DNA of 13,892 bases from Actinomycetota bacterium (GCA_027318945.1 DAHVOF010000013.1:1-13892); one strand, 5' to 3'. Counted from the first letter of the stretch, positions 1 to 7,860 are shown. Numbers and translations are program-made. Notes: generated from the letters alone by a model not told the origin.

Positions 1-574
1 TCGCTCCTCCCAGATCAACCAGCGCCCCTCCCGGCTCGACCCCCGAATCGGGAATCAGAGAGACTTCACGTCCTGAAGTGAGGTCGGAGATCTCCCCCAG
101 TTTCTCGAGATCCCGCGGGTTGAGCCGAATGACGGCCGTTAGATCGCTATCGTCGAGCGACATAGCTCGCGCCACGGCATCCCGACCCGGATTCGCGGCA
201 AGCTCGAGCTCCCTTCCTAAGAGCCGCTCCAGCAGGTTGAATGCAACCCTAGGTATGGTAGTTCGCATCTCTGAATCCAGTATCGCCCTCGTCTGCTCCA
301 CCGCGCGAATGGCCGAGGAGAGGGCAGCCAATGCGCATTCAATCCGCCTTTCCTCTGCGCTCTTCGCTTCCGCCGCCTCAGCCTTAGCCCTGGCCAGCCC
401 CGCAGAGTATCCATCCTCGTAACCCTGTCCCGCCGCCTCGGAGCTATCATTGTCGGCTATCTCAATTTCGGCGACTTTCGTAAGATAGCTAGTCTTGACG
501 ACAGCCGAATGGTTCAGTCTGCGGAGTGAGCGGGCAGCCCTTGTGGGAGGGTCTGAATAACCAAACATGCTCAT
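1..574 (-). CDS. fliH: Flagellar assembly protein FliH (5' part; C-terminus beyond left edge)
   Basis: FliH is the cytoplasmic partner and negative regulator of the export ATPase FliI and helps dock it at the C ring. The frame is open from an ATG at 574 to the window edge (191 codons, no stop), so the gene is cut, not broken. The ATG overlaps the fliG stop as ATGA, which implies translational coupling; a second ATG lies two codons downstream (568). Visible family features are a variable charged N-terminus, a short glycine-repeat segment around residues 50-59 (GYEDGYSAGL), an Ala/Glu-rich helix (about 60-105), and a C-terminal domain beginning around 106 with LLERLLGREL (114-123) and the typical PGGALVDLG ending (181-189). 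Arginine content is normal, as expected for a cytoplasmic protein. Identification rests on these motifs plus its place after fliG. A VATP-synthase E-type subunit would be the structural alternative, but the context argues against it. Confidence 0.88.
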   Translation of the reverse strand, partial: MSMFGYSDPPTRAARSLRRLNHSAVVKTSYLTKVAEIEIADNDSSEAAGQGYEDGYSAGLARAKAEAAEAKSAEERRIECALAALSSAIRAVEQTRAILDSEMRTTIPRVAFNLLERLLGRELELAANPGRDAVARAMSLDDSDLTAVIRLNPRDLEKLGEISDLTSGREVSLIPDSGVEPGGALVDLGGA

Positions 575-1653
575 GAAACAACCTCATCATCTCTAGCTAT
601 GACGATGACGCCCTCGGCGTCAAGCTGACGTGCTGTGCGCACTATGGTGGCCTGAGCGGCGTGAATCTGCGAGTTGCGCACGGTACCCATTACCTCCATC
701 TCTTCATCCACCATGGCAGTTATACGCTCCGAAAGATTGCTCCTGATTCTGGAAAGGATCTCCGGAGCGAGACCCGGCTCCTTCATCGCCAAGGCCAAAG
801 TAGGCGCGTCTATCTTTCTGAATATTTGCTGGAGGGCCTTGTCGTCAAGTTTCATTACATCCTCAAATGTGAATAGCTTGGCCCGAATTTGCTCCGCAAG
901 GCTCTTGTCCTCCTTTTCGATCTCGTTAAGTACCTGCTGCTCGATAGTACGATCAGAGTGGTTGAGTATCTCAGCCATTGCAGTGGTGCCTCCAGCGATA
1001 GTGGTGGACGCCGCTGCCTGAGCATTTCTGAGCTTTCCAACTAATAGTGCGGTGGCCTGGCGGACAGCCGAGGGATCAACCCGGGTGAGTTGGGCAATCC
1101 TTTTTGCAACTTTCACGCGAAATCCAGGGTCGAGCGAACTCAGCAAAGTGGCTGCATCCGAAGGTGGAAGATAGGCCAGGACGACGGCAACCACTTGGGG
1201 TTGCTGAGCTCCGAGCACCGCCAACGCTTGCTGGGGATCGACGAGGAGCAGCTTGGATAGCGGGCTCGCTGCCTCCTGCCCCTCGTACTGTTCCATGATC
1301 TCCTGCGCTTTGACTGGGCCAAGCCTTTCCACGAGAAACTCACGCGCTAGATTCGGCCCCCCTTGACCAACCATTCCTGCTTCGCCCATGCGCTCCATGA
1401 ACTCCGCGAACACTTCCACCACCGTCTGATTCGAAAGCTTTGGAAGCGCAATGATCTCCTTGATGAGACCGATCGCCTCCTCGTCGCTTAGCTCCTTAAG
1501 AATCGGAGACGCCTTTTTGGTACCCAGCTGGGCAAGAAGGACCGCTACTTTCTGTCTGTTAGTCAGATTGTGAGTCACCCGGTTACTTGAATCTCTCAAG
1601 CTCGACGCCAGCTCAAGCCCAGTCTCGCCAATCAAATGTGACATCTCCTCCAT
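571..1653 (-). CDS. fliG: Flagellar motor switch protein FliG
   Basis: FliG forms the rotor ring that binds FliF and meets the stator. From the ATG at 1653 it is 360 aa, close to the family norm of about 330-345. The frame also allows a TTG start at 1698 that overlaps the end of fliF and adds 15 residues. I prefer 1653 because a GGGAG lies about 10 bases upstream and the family does not need the extra Gly-rich residues. In the 375-residue numbering, the N domain starts at NLTNRQKVAVLL (44-55), the middle-domain EHPQ motif is degenerate (QQPQ, 165-168), and the C domain has FTFEDVMKLDD (276-286). The five charged positions that matter for torque in E. coli align as K306, R325, E332, E333 and R341, so charge is kept, with Glu replacing two Asp. 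The gene lies immediately after fliF and overlaps fliH by 4 bases. Arginine use is normal for a cytoplasmic protein. Confidence 0.96.
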   Translation of the reverse strand: MEEMSHLIGETGLELASSLRDSSNRVTHNLTNRQKVAVLLAQLGTKKASPILKELSDEEAIGLIKEIIALPKLSNQTVVEVFAEFMERMGEAGMVGQGGPNLAREFLVERLGPVKAQEIMEQYEGQEAASPLSKLLLVDPQQALAVLGAQQPQVVAVVLAYLPPSDAATLLSSLDPGFRVKVAKRIAQLTRVDPSAVRQATALLVGKLRNAQAAASTTIAGGTTAMAEILNHSDRTIEQQVLNEIEKEDKSLAEQIRAKLFTFEDVMKLDDKALQQIFRKIDAPTLALAMKEPGLAPEILSRIRSNLSERITAMVDEEMEVMGTVRNSQIHAAQATIVRTARQLDAEGVIVIARDDEVVS

Positions 1654-1676
1654 GACTACCCGACTCCCATTGCCAT

Positions 1677-3260
1677 TTATCCCGGCTCTTCCGCCCAAGA
1701 CCTGAGCAAGCGCGCTACATCTGTAGGATGCTTCCCAATTTGAGCATTTACCTGAGCGATTACGGCCTCAGGCGCCCCTTCTAGCGCTGCAACAGGTGGG
1801 ACCAGTGAATTGGAAGTTGACTGTTCCTGGTCCAACGCGAGCAAACGAGAGGCCATCGGTGTCAGCTCGGAGACTTCGATCTCCTCGTATCTGGGATTCT
1901 TTGCTGCCCTCAACGCCAGAAATAGCATCGCAGCTATCAACAAGAGAAGCCCGAAACCCTCAGCAACATGCTCTTCTAGTTGCCGCATGGTAGCAGCGTT
2001 GGCGAGCATGGTAGCTTTGGACGTGTTCACCGTCGCGAAGGGGAGCTGTGTGACGACAAGCTGATCTCCACTTGCCGTGTTCAATCCGGCCGCCGCAGTG
2101 ATTAGCGACTTCACTTGCGCCTGATTTGGCGCCGGCTTGGCATTTGAGTTGAGCACCACCGCTACTGAAGTCTTCTCCACCTGCCCCGGTGCCTGCTTGA
2201 TCGTTTCGGTGACCTGGCCGACGGCATTGGTCACCTGGCTGCTGGTAGAGGAAGAGCTGTAGTTTCCGTTGCCGGTCGCTGGGGGCTGGCCTGACCCGAT
2301 AACTCCCGAGGGGGGAGTGCCTGTTCCCGTATAGGTTTGCTTTGTCGTGCTCTGGCTCGTATTTGCCGTTATCGGCTGCCCTTGCGAGTTGACCTGCAAA
2401 CCTGTCGTAGTGGTGCTCTGCTGATTGAAATTCAGAACCGCGTGCACCTGGACAGCGGAGTTTCCAACACCCACCACCCTATTTAGAAGCTGCTCGAGAG
2501 AGCTCGCAAGTTGGTTGTCGTACGTAGTGGTCTCTTGGCCCTGAGTGCTCGCATTGCCGAGCGAAGATCCACCGGTGGTCGAGAGAACATCTCCATGGTT
2601 GTCCACAAGCGTCACGTTGGAAGCAGATAGATTGGGAGTCGCGGAAGCCGTCAGATGAATTATCGCTTGAACCTGCCCAGACGTCAGCGTCACGCCAGGA
2701 GCAAGATTCACAAGAATCGAGGCGGTAGTGGTCGGCTGGGTGCCGATGGCAAAAGCGCTCTGAGAGGGAACCACGAGGTTCACCTGTGCAGACTGTACCC
2801 CCTGGATCGACTCGATCGTCTGAGCCAGCTGTCCTTCAAGGGCCTGCTGATACTCCACCTGCTGGACGAACTGGGATGTCGTGAAGCCACTCTTCTCCAA
2901 GTTAGAGAAGCCGATCGTGCCAGAGCTGGGAAGCCCCTGCTCAGCAAGGGCAACCCTCTCCTGGTCCACCTCGCTCGCAGGAACCGAAATCGTGGACCCT
3001 CCATTGCTGAGCACGTAGGGGACCTTTGCGGAATTCAGCTGAGCCACCACGGATCCCGAATCCGCTGGCTGCAGGTTGGTGAAAAGAGGCTGGTAGTTAG
3101 GTTTGGACTCGTACTTGGTGAAAAGCGCTGCGGCGCCCACGAAACCGGCAAGCGCGAGCATGGTGATGACCTTCTGGCCTAGTGTAAAACCAGCCAGTGC
3201 AGATGATGCGCGGCTGCGCACGGTGTTTATTGCGTCAATGTTGATGGGAAACGGTGCCAT
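1677..3260 (-). CDS. fliF: Flagellar MS-ring protein FliF
   Basis: FliF is the inner-membrane MS ring on which the flagellum is built. It has 527 aa, near the family size of about 520-570. TM1 is around 31-48 (ITMLALAGFVGAAALF). The ring-building motifs in 57-225 include YQPLFTNL (57-64), LAEQGLPSSG (105-114) and VQSAQVNLVVP (155-165). A low-complexity Ser/Thr/Gly/Gln stretch covers about 275-350, TM2 is around 435-452 (GFGLLLLIAAMLFLALRA), and the C-terminal FliG-binding tail covers about 495-527 (VNAQIGKHPTDVARLLRSW). Between the membrane segments, about 380 residues hold only three arginines (102, 261, 426), whereas the short cytoplasmic ends are Arg-rich. The ATG at 3260 sits 10 bases after the fliE TAG, with a weak GGGTGA ribosome site. 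It ends with TAA just before fliG. Confidence 0.97.
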   Translation of the reverse strand: MAPFPINIDAINTVRSRASSALAGFTLGQKVITMLALAGFVGAAALFTKYESKPNYQPLFTNLQPADSGSVVAQLNSAKVPYVLSNGGSTISVPASEVDQERVALAEQGLPSSGTIGFSNLEKSGFTTSQFVQQVEYQQALEGQLAQTIESIQGVQSAQVNLVVPSQSAFAIGTQPTTTASILVNLAPGVTLTSGQVQAIIHLTASATPNLSASNVTLVDNHGDVLSTTGGSSLGNASTQGQETTTYDNQLASSLEQLLNRVVGVGNSAVQVHAVLNFNQQSTTTTGLQVNSQGQPITANTSQSTTKQTYTGTGTPPSGVIGSGQPPATGNGNYSSSSTSSQVTNAVGQVTETIKQAPGQVEKTSVAVVLNSNAKPAPNQAQVKSLITAAAGLNTASGDQLVVTQLPFATVNTSKATMLANAATMRQLEEHVAEGFGLLLLIAAMLFLALRAAKNPRYEEIEVSELTPMASRLLALDQEQSTSNSLVPPVAALEGAPEAVIAQVNAQIGKHPTDVARLLRSWAEEPG

Positions 3261-3270
3261 TTCACCCGAC

Positions 3271-3624
3271 CTATACCGGCATATTCATGATGGCGTTCAA
3301 TGAGGTGACAGCTTTGCTCGTGACTGCACTCGCGAGTTGCGTGGCAAGCTCCGCTTCCGTAGTCGCAACTGTCGCGTCTACCGCACTTGCCGTCCCTGCA
3401 GCAGCATCGAGAGATATATTCGTAGCGCTGGTTGTAATACCATTTAGAGAGTCGATCGCCTGACCAAGCAGGTTCTGAAATGAATTTGCATTTCCTGAGC
3501 CGATTGAAGCGGGTAGCTGTACCGATCCGGCTCCTGTCGCACCGCCCACGGCCGCACCGCCTTGCGCTGCACCTAGTGACTCCATTGCAGTGATCGATGG
3601 AATGGGCGGGATTGCTGGGATCAT
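3271..3624 (-). CDS. fliE: Flagellar hook-basal body protein FliE
   Basis: FliE is the export-apparatus/MS-ring to rod junction protein. It has 117 aa, slightly longer than the usual 95-110, because of a Pro- and Gly-rich N-terminus (about 1-45). The conserved part is SFQNLLGQAIDSLN (48-61) followed by an Ala/Thr helix and the C-terminal SKAVTSLNAIMNMPV, which corresponds to the family's typical Y-x-E-I-M-x-M ending. It contains no arginine and one lysine, where FliE proteins normally have several basic residues; this is shared with the other exported proteins here. The ATG at 3624 follows the flgC TGA by 2 bases, so its ribosome site lies inside the end of flgC. M14 is a possible later start. 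Assignment depends on the motif and on the position between flgC and fliF. Confidence 0.9.
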   Translation of the reverse strand: MIPAIPPIPSITAMESLGAAQGGAAVGGATGAGSVQLPASIGSGNANSFQNLLGQAIDSLNGITTSATNISLDAAAGTASAVDATVATTEAELATQLASAVTSKAVTSLNAIMNMPV

Positions 3625-3626
3625 TG

Positions 3627-4049
3627 TCAGGCCTTTATATTCAAGATCGAAGCGTAGGCGCTCTTCGCATGCGACATGACCTGGGCATTTGCCTGATAGG
3701 ACATCTGAGCCTGTGCTAGGTCGGTCATCTCCGTTCCCAGGTTCACGACCGGATATGTCACATTCCCCTGGGCATTTGCCAACGGGTTGCCCGGCTCATG
3801 GACGGTCTCGCCCGTTGCTGGGCCAAGGTCAATGGCCTCGACCTGAATGCCTTCTGCCACGCCTGGCGATCCTGCCGGGCCATTTACAACCCGCTCGCCG
3901 GCTACCACGTACTGTGCCCTGTAAACCGGATTTCCTGGGGTAACGGCGTCGTTCATATTTGCGACGTTGCTGCCAATCGTGTCAAGCCATGTCTGATCAA
4001 CCGAAGTTCCAGTTCCAGCAATGTCTATCGCGCTCCAGATAGAACTCAT
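3627..4049 (-). CDS. flgC: Flagellar basal-body rod protein FlgC
   Basis: FlgC is a proximal rod subunit exported through the flagellar type III system. The 140 aa match the family size of about 135-150. The N-terminal rod helix (about 3-32) is followed by the C-terminal signature NPLANAQGNVTYP (88-100), VVNLGTEMTDLAQA (101-114) and SYQANAQVMSHAKSAY (117-132). This is the standard FlgC pattern, with several usual Arg positions replaced by Gln, Met or Ser. Only two arginines remain (44 and 53). The ATG at 4049 follows the flgB TAG by 8 bases, and the ribosome site TAGGAG overlaps that stop codon, so the two genes are coupled. Confidence 0.97.
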   Translation of the reverse strand: MSSIWSAIDIAGTGTSVDQTWLDTIGSNVANMNDAVTPGNPVYRAQYVVAGERVVNGPAGSPGVAEGIQVEAIDLGPATGETVHEPGNPLANAQGNVTYPVVNLGTEMTDLAQAQMSYQANAQVMSHAKSAYASILNIKA

Positions 4050-4057
4050 TTCAGCTC

Positions 4058-4396
4058 CTACGCACTCAACGCATCCGAGAATATGGTGAACTGCCCGCTT
4101 ATGGCGTTGTCGAGTGTCTGGTTCTCAAGATTGTTCTTCATCATCAACGTCGTTTCAGTGGGCAAAGAGACGTTATTGCCGTTCGTAGCGGACTCCAACC
4201 CCTCTGGCAGGGTGGATACGCTTGCGGCGCCGCCAGATTTGAGAGCCTGCGCCAACGACTGCTGAAAGCTAACTTTTTCAGCCTGATAGTTCGGCGTGTT
4301 CAGATTGGAGATGTTGTTTGCGATTACCTGCTGCTGAGCAACGGTGGCGTTGAGAGCGAACTGCAGGATGCCGATTGATTCGGTAACGTTGGCCAC
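4058..4396 (-). CDS. flgB: Flagellar basal-body rod protein FlgB
   Basis: FlgB is a proximal rod subunit next to the MS ring. The hallmark is VIANNISNLNTPNYQ (24-38 counted from the 4396 start), the rod-protein N-terminal signature. I chose the GTG at 4396 rather than the in-frame GTG at 4402. AGAGG lies 9 bases before 4396 but only 3 before 4402, and MANVTESIGILQFAL resembles typical FlgB starts. Length is then 112 aa, somewhat short for the family (about 130), mainly in the middle loop. There is no arginine and only three lysines. It is the first gene after a gap of about 230 bases, so it may start its own transcript, but I could not identify a convincing promoter. Confidence 0.95.
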   Translation of the reverse strand: MANVTESIGILQFALNATVAQQQVIANNISNLNTPNYQAEKVSFQQSLAQALKSGGAASVSTLPEGLESATNGNNVSLPTETTLMMKNNLENQTLDNAISGQFTIFSDALSA

Positions 4397-4402
4397 GATC
4401 AC

Positions 4403-4631
4403 ATACCTCTTAATACGTTTCTGGGTATAGCCGTCGTGGCCCGAAATCGAGCGTTCCTTGCTCGTGGGTAATTACGGCCCGGCGCCCTCAGGAGTTGAGG
4501 GGCAGGCCAGAATTTCTAGGATTCCACCCGTGAAGCGGGAATCGACATGTGCGCTCAGGATGGGAATCCAGAGATTCACTTCAGATAAATCGCGCTGAGC
4601 GAATGAATGGGCGGAACCCCAGGTCTGAGCA
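4403..4631. other. Gap between the fliT-position gene and flgB
   Basis: This is the only sizeable spacer among the minus-strand genes downstream of fliD. It holds a short inverted repeat (CGAGC at 4448-4452, GCTCG at 4460-4464, loop of 7) without a U tract. An open minus-strand frame of 70 codons runs from a GTG at 4684 to a TAA at 4472 and overlaps the end of the upstream gene. Its third-position GC looks gene-like, but there is no ribosome site before its only early start codon and I do not recognise the peptide, so I do not call it a gene. No clear sigma-28 or housekeeping promoter was found. Confidence 0.4.
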
Positions 4632-4919
4632 TCAACCGTGAAGCTCCACGTAACTGGCCGGAAATGCGGGGGTCTGACGTGCACGCAGATCGGCCGGCAA
4701 CCTTTGATCGATCTCGCTTAGCTTGGAGCTCACCTCCGATGCCAGCTGCGCAAAGGCTGAGGCTAGCTTGTCGGCCTCCACCCTGAGATTCCAAGGAAGG
4801 TCGACCCGAGGAGGATCCGGCGTTTGCGGCGGCTCTGATCCAGACTCGACCGATCGTCTGACTTCCTCGAGGTAGCCCTCCAGGGTATGAAGGTATTCAG
4901 TCCAGGTTGGGGCTGACAT
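4632..4919 (-). CDS. Small protein in the fliT position (possible FliT-like chaperone)
   Basis: This is a 95-aa protein of unknown function, encoded directly after fliS and overlapping its end by 23 bases. The ATG at 4919 is preferred because GAGGAG lies 4 bases upstream; a GTG at 4937 is possible but has no such site. The N-terminal helix (TWTEYLHTLEGYLEEVRRSVES, residues 5-26) and a second Ala/Ser/Leu helix (about 51-75, ADKLASAFAQLASEVSSKL) flank a Pro-rich linker (about 29-46). Two helices, small size and the position after fliS fit FliT-type export chaperones, which bind FliD and regulators. However, I see no sequence signature strong enough to name it. Normal Arg/Lys content suggests it stays in the cytoplasm. 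Confidence 0.7.
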   Translation of the reverse strand: MSAPTWTEYLHTLEGYLEEVRRSVESGSEPPQTPDPPRVDLPWNLRVEADKLASAFAQLASEVSSKLSEIDQRLPADLRARQTPAFPASYVELHG

Positions 4920-5298
4920 CGCTCTCCTCGTGTACACTGACAGCGATTCGCCAGGCCTCGTGGATTGGGCGGAACACCTCCGCGCACTCCCTCACGAGGA
5001 CAGGATCCTTTTCCAAATTCGCCTTGACCAGATGCCGCTCCAGAAAAGCGTAGAGCGCGAGAAGCTCTCGCCCCCCTTTGAACCCATCGGGATCGAGGGA
5101 GCTGTGGAGCATCCGGACGATCCGCTGAGAATGCTGCAGATTGTTGTTCGCGGCCTCGAAGTCGCACATCTCTATAGCAAGCTCGGCGCGCGCCATGTCA
5201 GCGGCCAACCTGTCACAGAGCATGACCAGAAGTTGAGGACCGGTTGCGGTGTTGACCGCCTGGTTCTTGTAGACAGCGGCAGGGTTGCGGTTTGCCAT
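4897..5298 (-). CDS. fliS: Flagellin export chaperone FliS
   Basis: FliS binds the C-terminus of newly made flagellin in the cytoplasm and keeps it unfolded for export. It has 133 aa, the usual size. The N-terminal family pattern is clear: Y10-K-N-x-V, followed by GPQLLVMLCDRLAADMARAEL (about 20-40), then further helices with SQRIVRMLHSSLD (57-69) and LLALYAFLERHLVKANLEKD (79-98). The family's LYDG/LYDR motif reads LCDR here. The ATG at 5298 has an ideal AAGGAG five bases upstream and follows the fliD TAA by 9 bases. The protein is rich in arginine, in sharp contrast to its likely clients FliC and FliD, which contain none. Confidence 0.95.
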   Translation of the reverse strand: MANRNPAAVYKNQAVNTATGPQLLVMLCDRLAADMARAELAIEMCDFEAANNNLQHSQRIVRMLHSSLDPDGFKGGRELLALYAFLERHLVKANLEKDPVLVRECAEVFRPIHEAWRIAVSVHEESDVSPNLD

Positions 5299-5307
5299 AC
5301 GAACTCC

Positions 5308-7839
5308 TTATCCACCTGTCGATGTCGAGCTGGAGCTTGACAGGGAGGAGGTTGGTGTCGAACTTGACAAAGTTGAGGACGAAGCCGACTCTGACAGAAA
5401 CTTACTTATCGAGTTGAGCTGAGCAAGGGCCTCTTCCATGTTCGTGAACTCCTGAACGAGCATCTGCTTCTGCGTGGCGACAAGCTGCTGTTGCACAACT
5501 ATCTCTCCAGCCAAGCTATTGAGAGTGCTGTTCATGCCGGTTATCGTGGACGCAATCATTCCTCCGGGACTGAGAGTCGCCTGCTCCGACATGTTCGCAA
5601 GGCTTTGGGCGAAACCCGGTGTGTAATCCACAAAACCTAGTGCCGTTGCCGATGTGATTCCCGGCGTCGTGACCTGAAGCACGAGGCCATCAGCGGAGTT
5701 GCCGGGGCTGTTCAGAGTGAGGGTCTGGCCTATCCCAGTCGCCGCAACGCCATTTATCGTACCGACGACATCCTTACCGCTGTAGGTCGTCCCTCCAGTA
5801 GTCAATCCAAGCTGGTCCGTGCCAGATGCGCTCACACCGAACGTTGCAGCTGAACCGTAGTCACCCGAGCTAAGTTGCAGATTGTAAGCTCCGGAACTCC
5901 CCACAAGCGATGCGGATACGCCGATCCCCGCCGCGGCCATCGATGCATTTATCCCGCTTATCACATTTGATATGCTCTCTCCTGCCGTTGCCGCATATGT
6001 TGCCGTGCTGGATCCGGATGTTACGGTATAGCTTTCGGCCGATGCGAGTGTCGAACTTCCCGAACTGAACGAAACTGACCCGGTATCGATCGCCTGAGAC
6101 GCCGACTGGCTGATCGAAACGGCAAAGGTCCCTGCCGTCGTATTGTTGCTGGCACCTGCAACCGTCACCTGCCCAGAATAGTTTGAACTCGCTGGCGAGA
6201 ATGCTCCACCTTCGGTGAACATCGACTGCACTGCCGTGGGATTGGAGTCGTAAGCGGTCACGAAGGCGCTTTGATCGAACGTTATCGCGCCCTTCGAAGT
6301 GATCGCCAGTCCTGCAGAGGAGCCTGCGGTCCCGTCCCAACCAGCTGCCGACGATCCGATTGCGTTCCCTACAAACGAGAGGACCTTCTGTGCCAGGTCC
6401 GTGAGTGCTGTCTGGCCGTTGAGCGGCCCGGCAGTGTTGGTTGACGGATCGTATGCAGTGTACGTCGAGATGTCAGAGAGAAGCTTATTGGCAGCGCTTA
6501 CCAAGGTTGATACCTGCCCGGCCACCTGCGTTCCGTCCGGAGAGACGGTGAGCGTGACGGGTGAGCTGCTGACCTGGCTCAGATCGACGGTGACACCCGG
6601 AAGTAGTCCTGTCACCGCGTTCGTCGAGGATGTGACCTGGTAACCACCAGTGCCTCCGACGGAGACAATCGAGTTCTGAGCTGCAGTAGTAGTCTGCATT
6701 GCGCCGAGCGAGGAGCTCGAAAAAGCTTGGGTATCTATCGTCGCACCGCCGGACAAACCAGTCTTGTTCGAAGTGATCTCAAGCGCATAGGCGTTGGTTC
6801 CCACCTGTAATGCCGTGGCGGTCACGCCAGAATTGGCACCGTTGATGGCACTAACGACGGAGGCAAGGGAGCCATTGCCCACTGAGACGTTTTGCGCCGA
6901 CATGGTCCCTACACTCAATCCCCCCGAAATGTTCGCTGTGATCGTGCCGCCGGTTCCCGAAGTGAGAGTTACCTGTGTGGCCCCGGATCCGGAGATGTTG
7001 TTAATAGTATTCGACGTGCCGTCGACATTTATTATCCCGTCGGTTCCATACACCAGCGAACCGGTAGAAAGGCCAAGGGTAGCAAGGGCGGTTCCGCCGG
7101 TGATTTGAAGAGACGCGCTCGATCCCTGTTCTGTCGTTGCGATCGACCAAATTCCGGAGGTGTTCACCGTGGCGTCAAGGGTTCCCCCAGAGGCCTGGCT
7201 TATGGCCTGTGCCAACTGGCTTTGACTGTAGGTTCCCGAGGCAATCGTCACTGTGGTGGCGGTTCCGTCAATGTTCGCGGTGATTGTGTCATTGGACGAT
7301 GAAATCGATATAGACGAGGCAACGGCCGTAGTGCCGCTCACGCTTGCACCGGCAGAGGCCTGGGTGACACTGAGCGTATGTGAGCCAGTCGCGAGGCTTG
7401 ACGTCCCGCTGAAAGAGCTTATTCCGATGGCAGCGCCGCCCGAGCCAACCAAATAATTACCGGACGCGACTACATCGTTGGTGGCAGAAACGGTGCCAGC
7501 CGATATCTGTGTGGAGCCGGTAGCCAGTTGGTCAACGGCGAGAGTGATTGACCCCGCGTTTGAACCTGACGAAATTACACCGCTTGCAACCGAGGAATTT
7601 GAGGAGCTCACCGAATACGCCTGATCAAATGCGAGAGGGCTGGCAAGAGCGTCGCCGGCCTGCTGAAGCGCAAGCATGTCCGAATTCAGCGACTGGTAAT
7701 CGGAGATCTGCGTGTTAAGAGAGGTCTGCTGGTTCTGCAGAGTCTGGAGTGGCTGGTCAAAGCTCATCATTTCGGCATTGATGATTGCCGTGGTGTTAAG
7801 ACCTGACTCTATTCCGCTAAAACTGATTGGCGCCGTCAT
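5308..7839 (-). CDS. fliD: Flagellar hook-associated protein 2 / filament cap FliD (enlarged)
   Basis: FliD caps the filament and guides flagellin folding. The N-terminal D0/D1 signature is FSGIESGLNTTAIINAEM (7-24), followed by a coiled-coil helix (28-62). The conserved C-terminal domain is IASTITGMNSTLNSLAGE (762-779) and MLVQEFTNMEEALAQLNSISKFL (793-815). At 843 aa it is much longer than the usual 450-700. The middle looks duplicated: short strands of the type (S/T)xxLxVxQxA recur near 97-106, 154-162 and 571-580, and two copies of a LGLxTG...DGxxNVDGT / GTINGVAATG motif lie at 255-275 and 677-702. These resemble flagellin hook-IN modules. A Ser/Thr tail (817-843) follows the conserved end. 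I count no arginine and seven lysines. The ATG at 7839 has AAGGTAAG just upstream. Confidence 0.95.
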   Translation of the reverse strand: MTAPISFSGIESGLNTTAIINAEMMSFDQPLQTLQNQQTSLNTQISDYQSLNSDMLALQQAGDALASPLAFDQAYSVSSSNSSVASGVISSGSNAGSITLAVDQLATGSTQISAGTVSATNDVVASGNYLVGSGGAAIGISSFSGTSSLATGSHTLSVTQASAGASVSGTTAVASSISISSSNDTITANIDGTATTVTIASGTYSQSQLAQAISQASGGTLDATVNTSGIWSIATTEQGSSASLQITGGTALATLGLSTGSLVYGTDGIINVDGTSNTINNISGSGATQVTLTSGTGGTITANISGGLSVGTMSAQNVSVGNGSLASVVSAINGANSGVTATALQVGTNAYALEITSNKTGLSGGATIDTQAFSSSSLGAMQTTTAAQNSIVSVGGTGGYQVTSSTNAVTGLLPGVTVDLSQVSSSPVTLTVSPDGTQVAGQVSTLVSAANKLLSDISTYTAYDPSTNTAGPLNGQTALTDLAQKVLSFVGNAIGSSAAGWDGTAGSSAGLAITSKGAITFDQSAFVTAYDSNPTAVQSMFTEGGAFSPASSNYSGQVTVAGASNNTTAGTFAVSISQSASQAIDTGSVSFSSGSSTLASAESYTVTSGSSTATYAATAGESISNVISGINASMAAAGIGVSASLVGSSGAYNLQLSSGDYGSAATFGVSASGTDQLGLTTGGTTYSGKDVVGTINGVAATGIGQTLTLNSPGNSADGLVLQVTTPGITSATALGFVDYTPGFAQSLANMSEQATLSPGGMIASTITGMNSTLNSLAGEIVVQQQLVATQKQMLVQEFTNMEEALAQLNSISKFLSESASSSTLSSSTPTSSLSSSSSTSTGG

Positions 7840-7860
7840 TTTCTTACCTTCAGCTTCGAG

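Noticed and set aside
78..450. Open frames on both strands at the left end
   Set aside because: They are shadows of fliH, which reads continuously on the minus strand from 574 to the edge with clear family motifs.
2655..3182. 175-codon plus-strand frame opposite fliF
   Set aside because: Antisense shadow: Arg/His/Leu-rich composition and no ribosome site, while fliF on the other strand is unambiguous.
4448..4464. Small hairpin before flgB as a terminator
   Set aside because: The stem is only 5 bp and is not followed by a T tract, so it is listed only as part of the gap.
5308..5400. Short direct repeats in the DNA at the end of fliD as a mobile or CRISPR-like repeat
   Set aside because: They are explained by the Ser/Thr low-complexity tail of FliD and have no regular repeat-spacer pattern.
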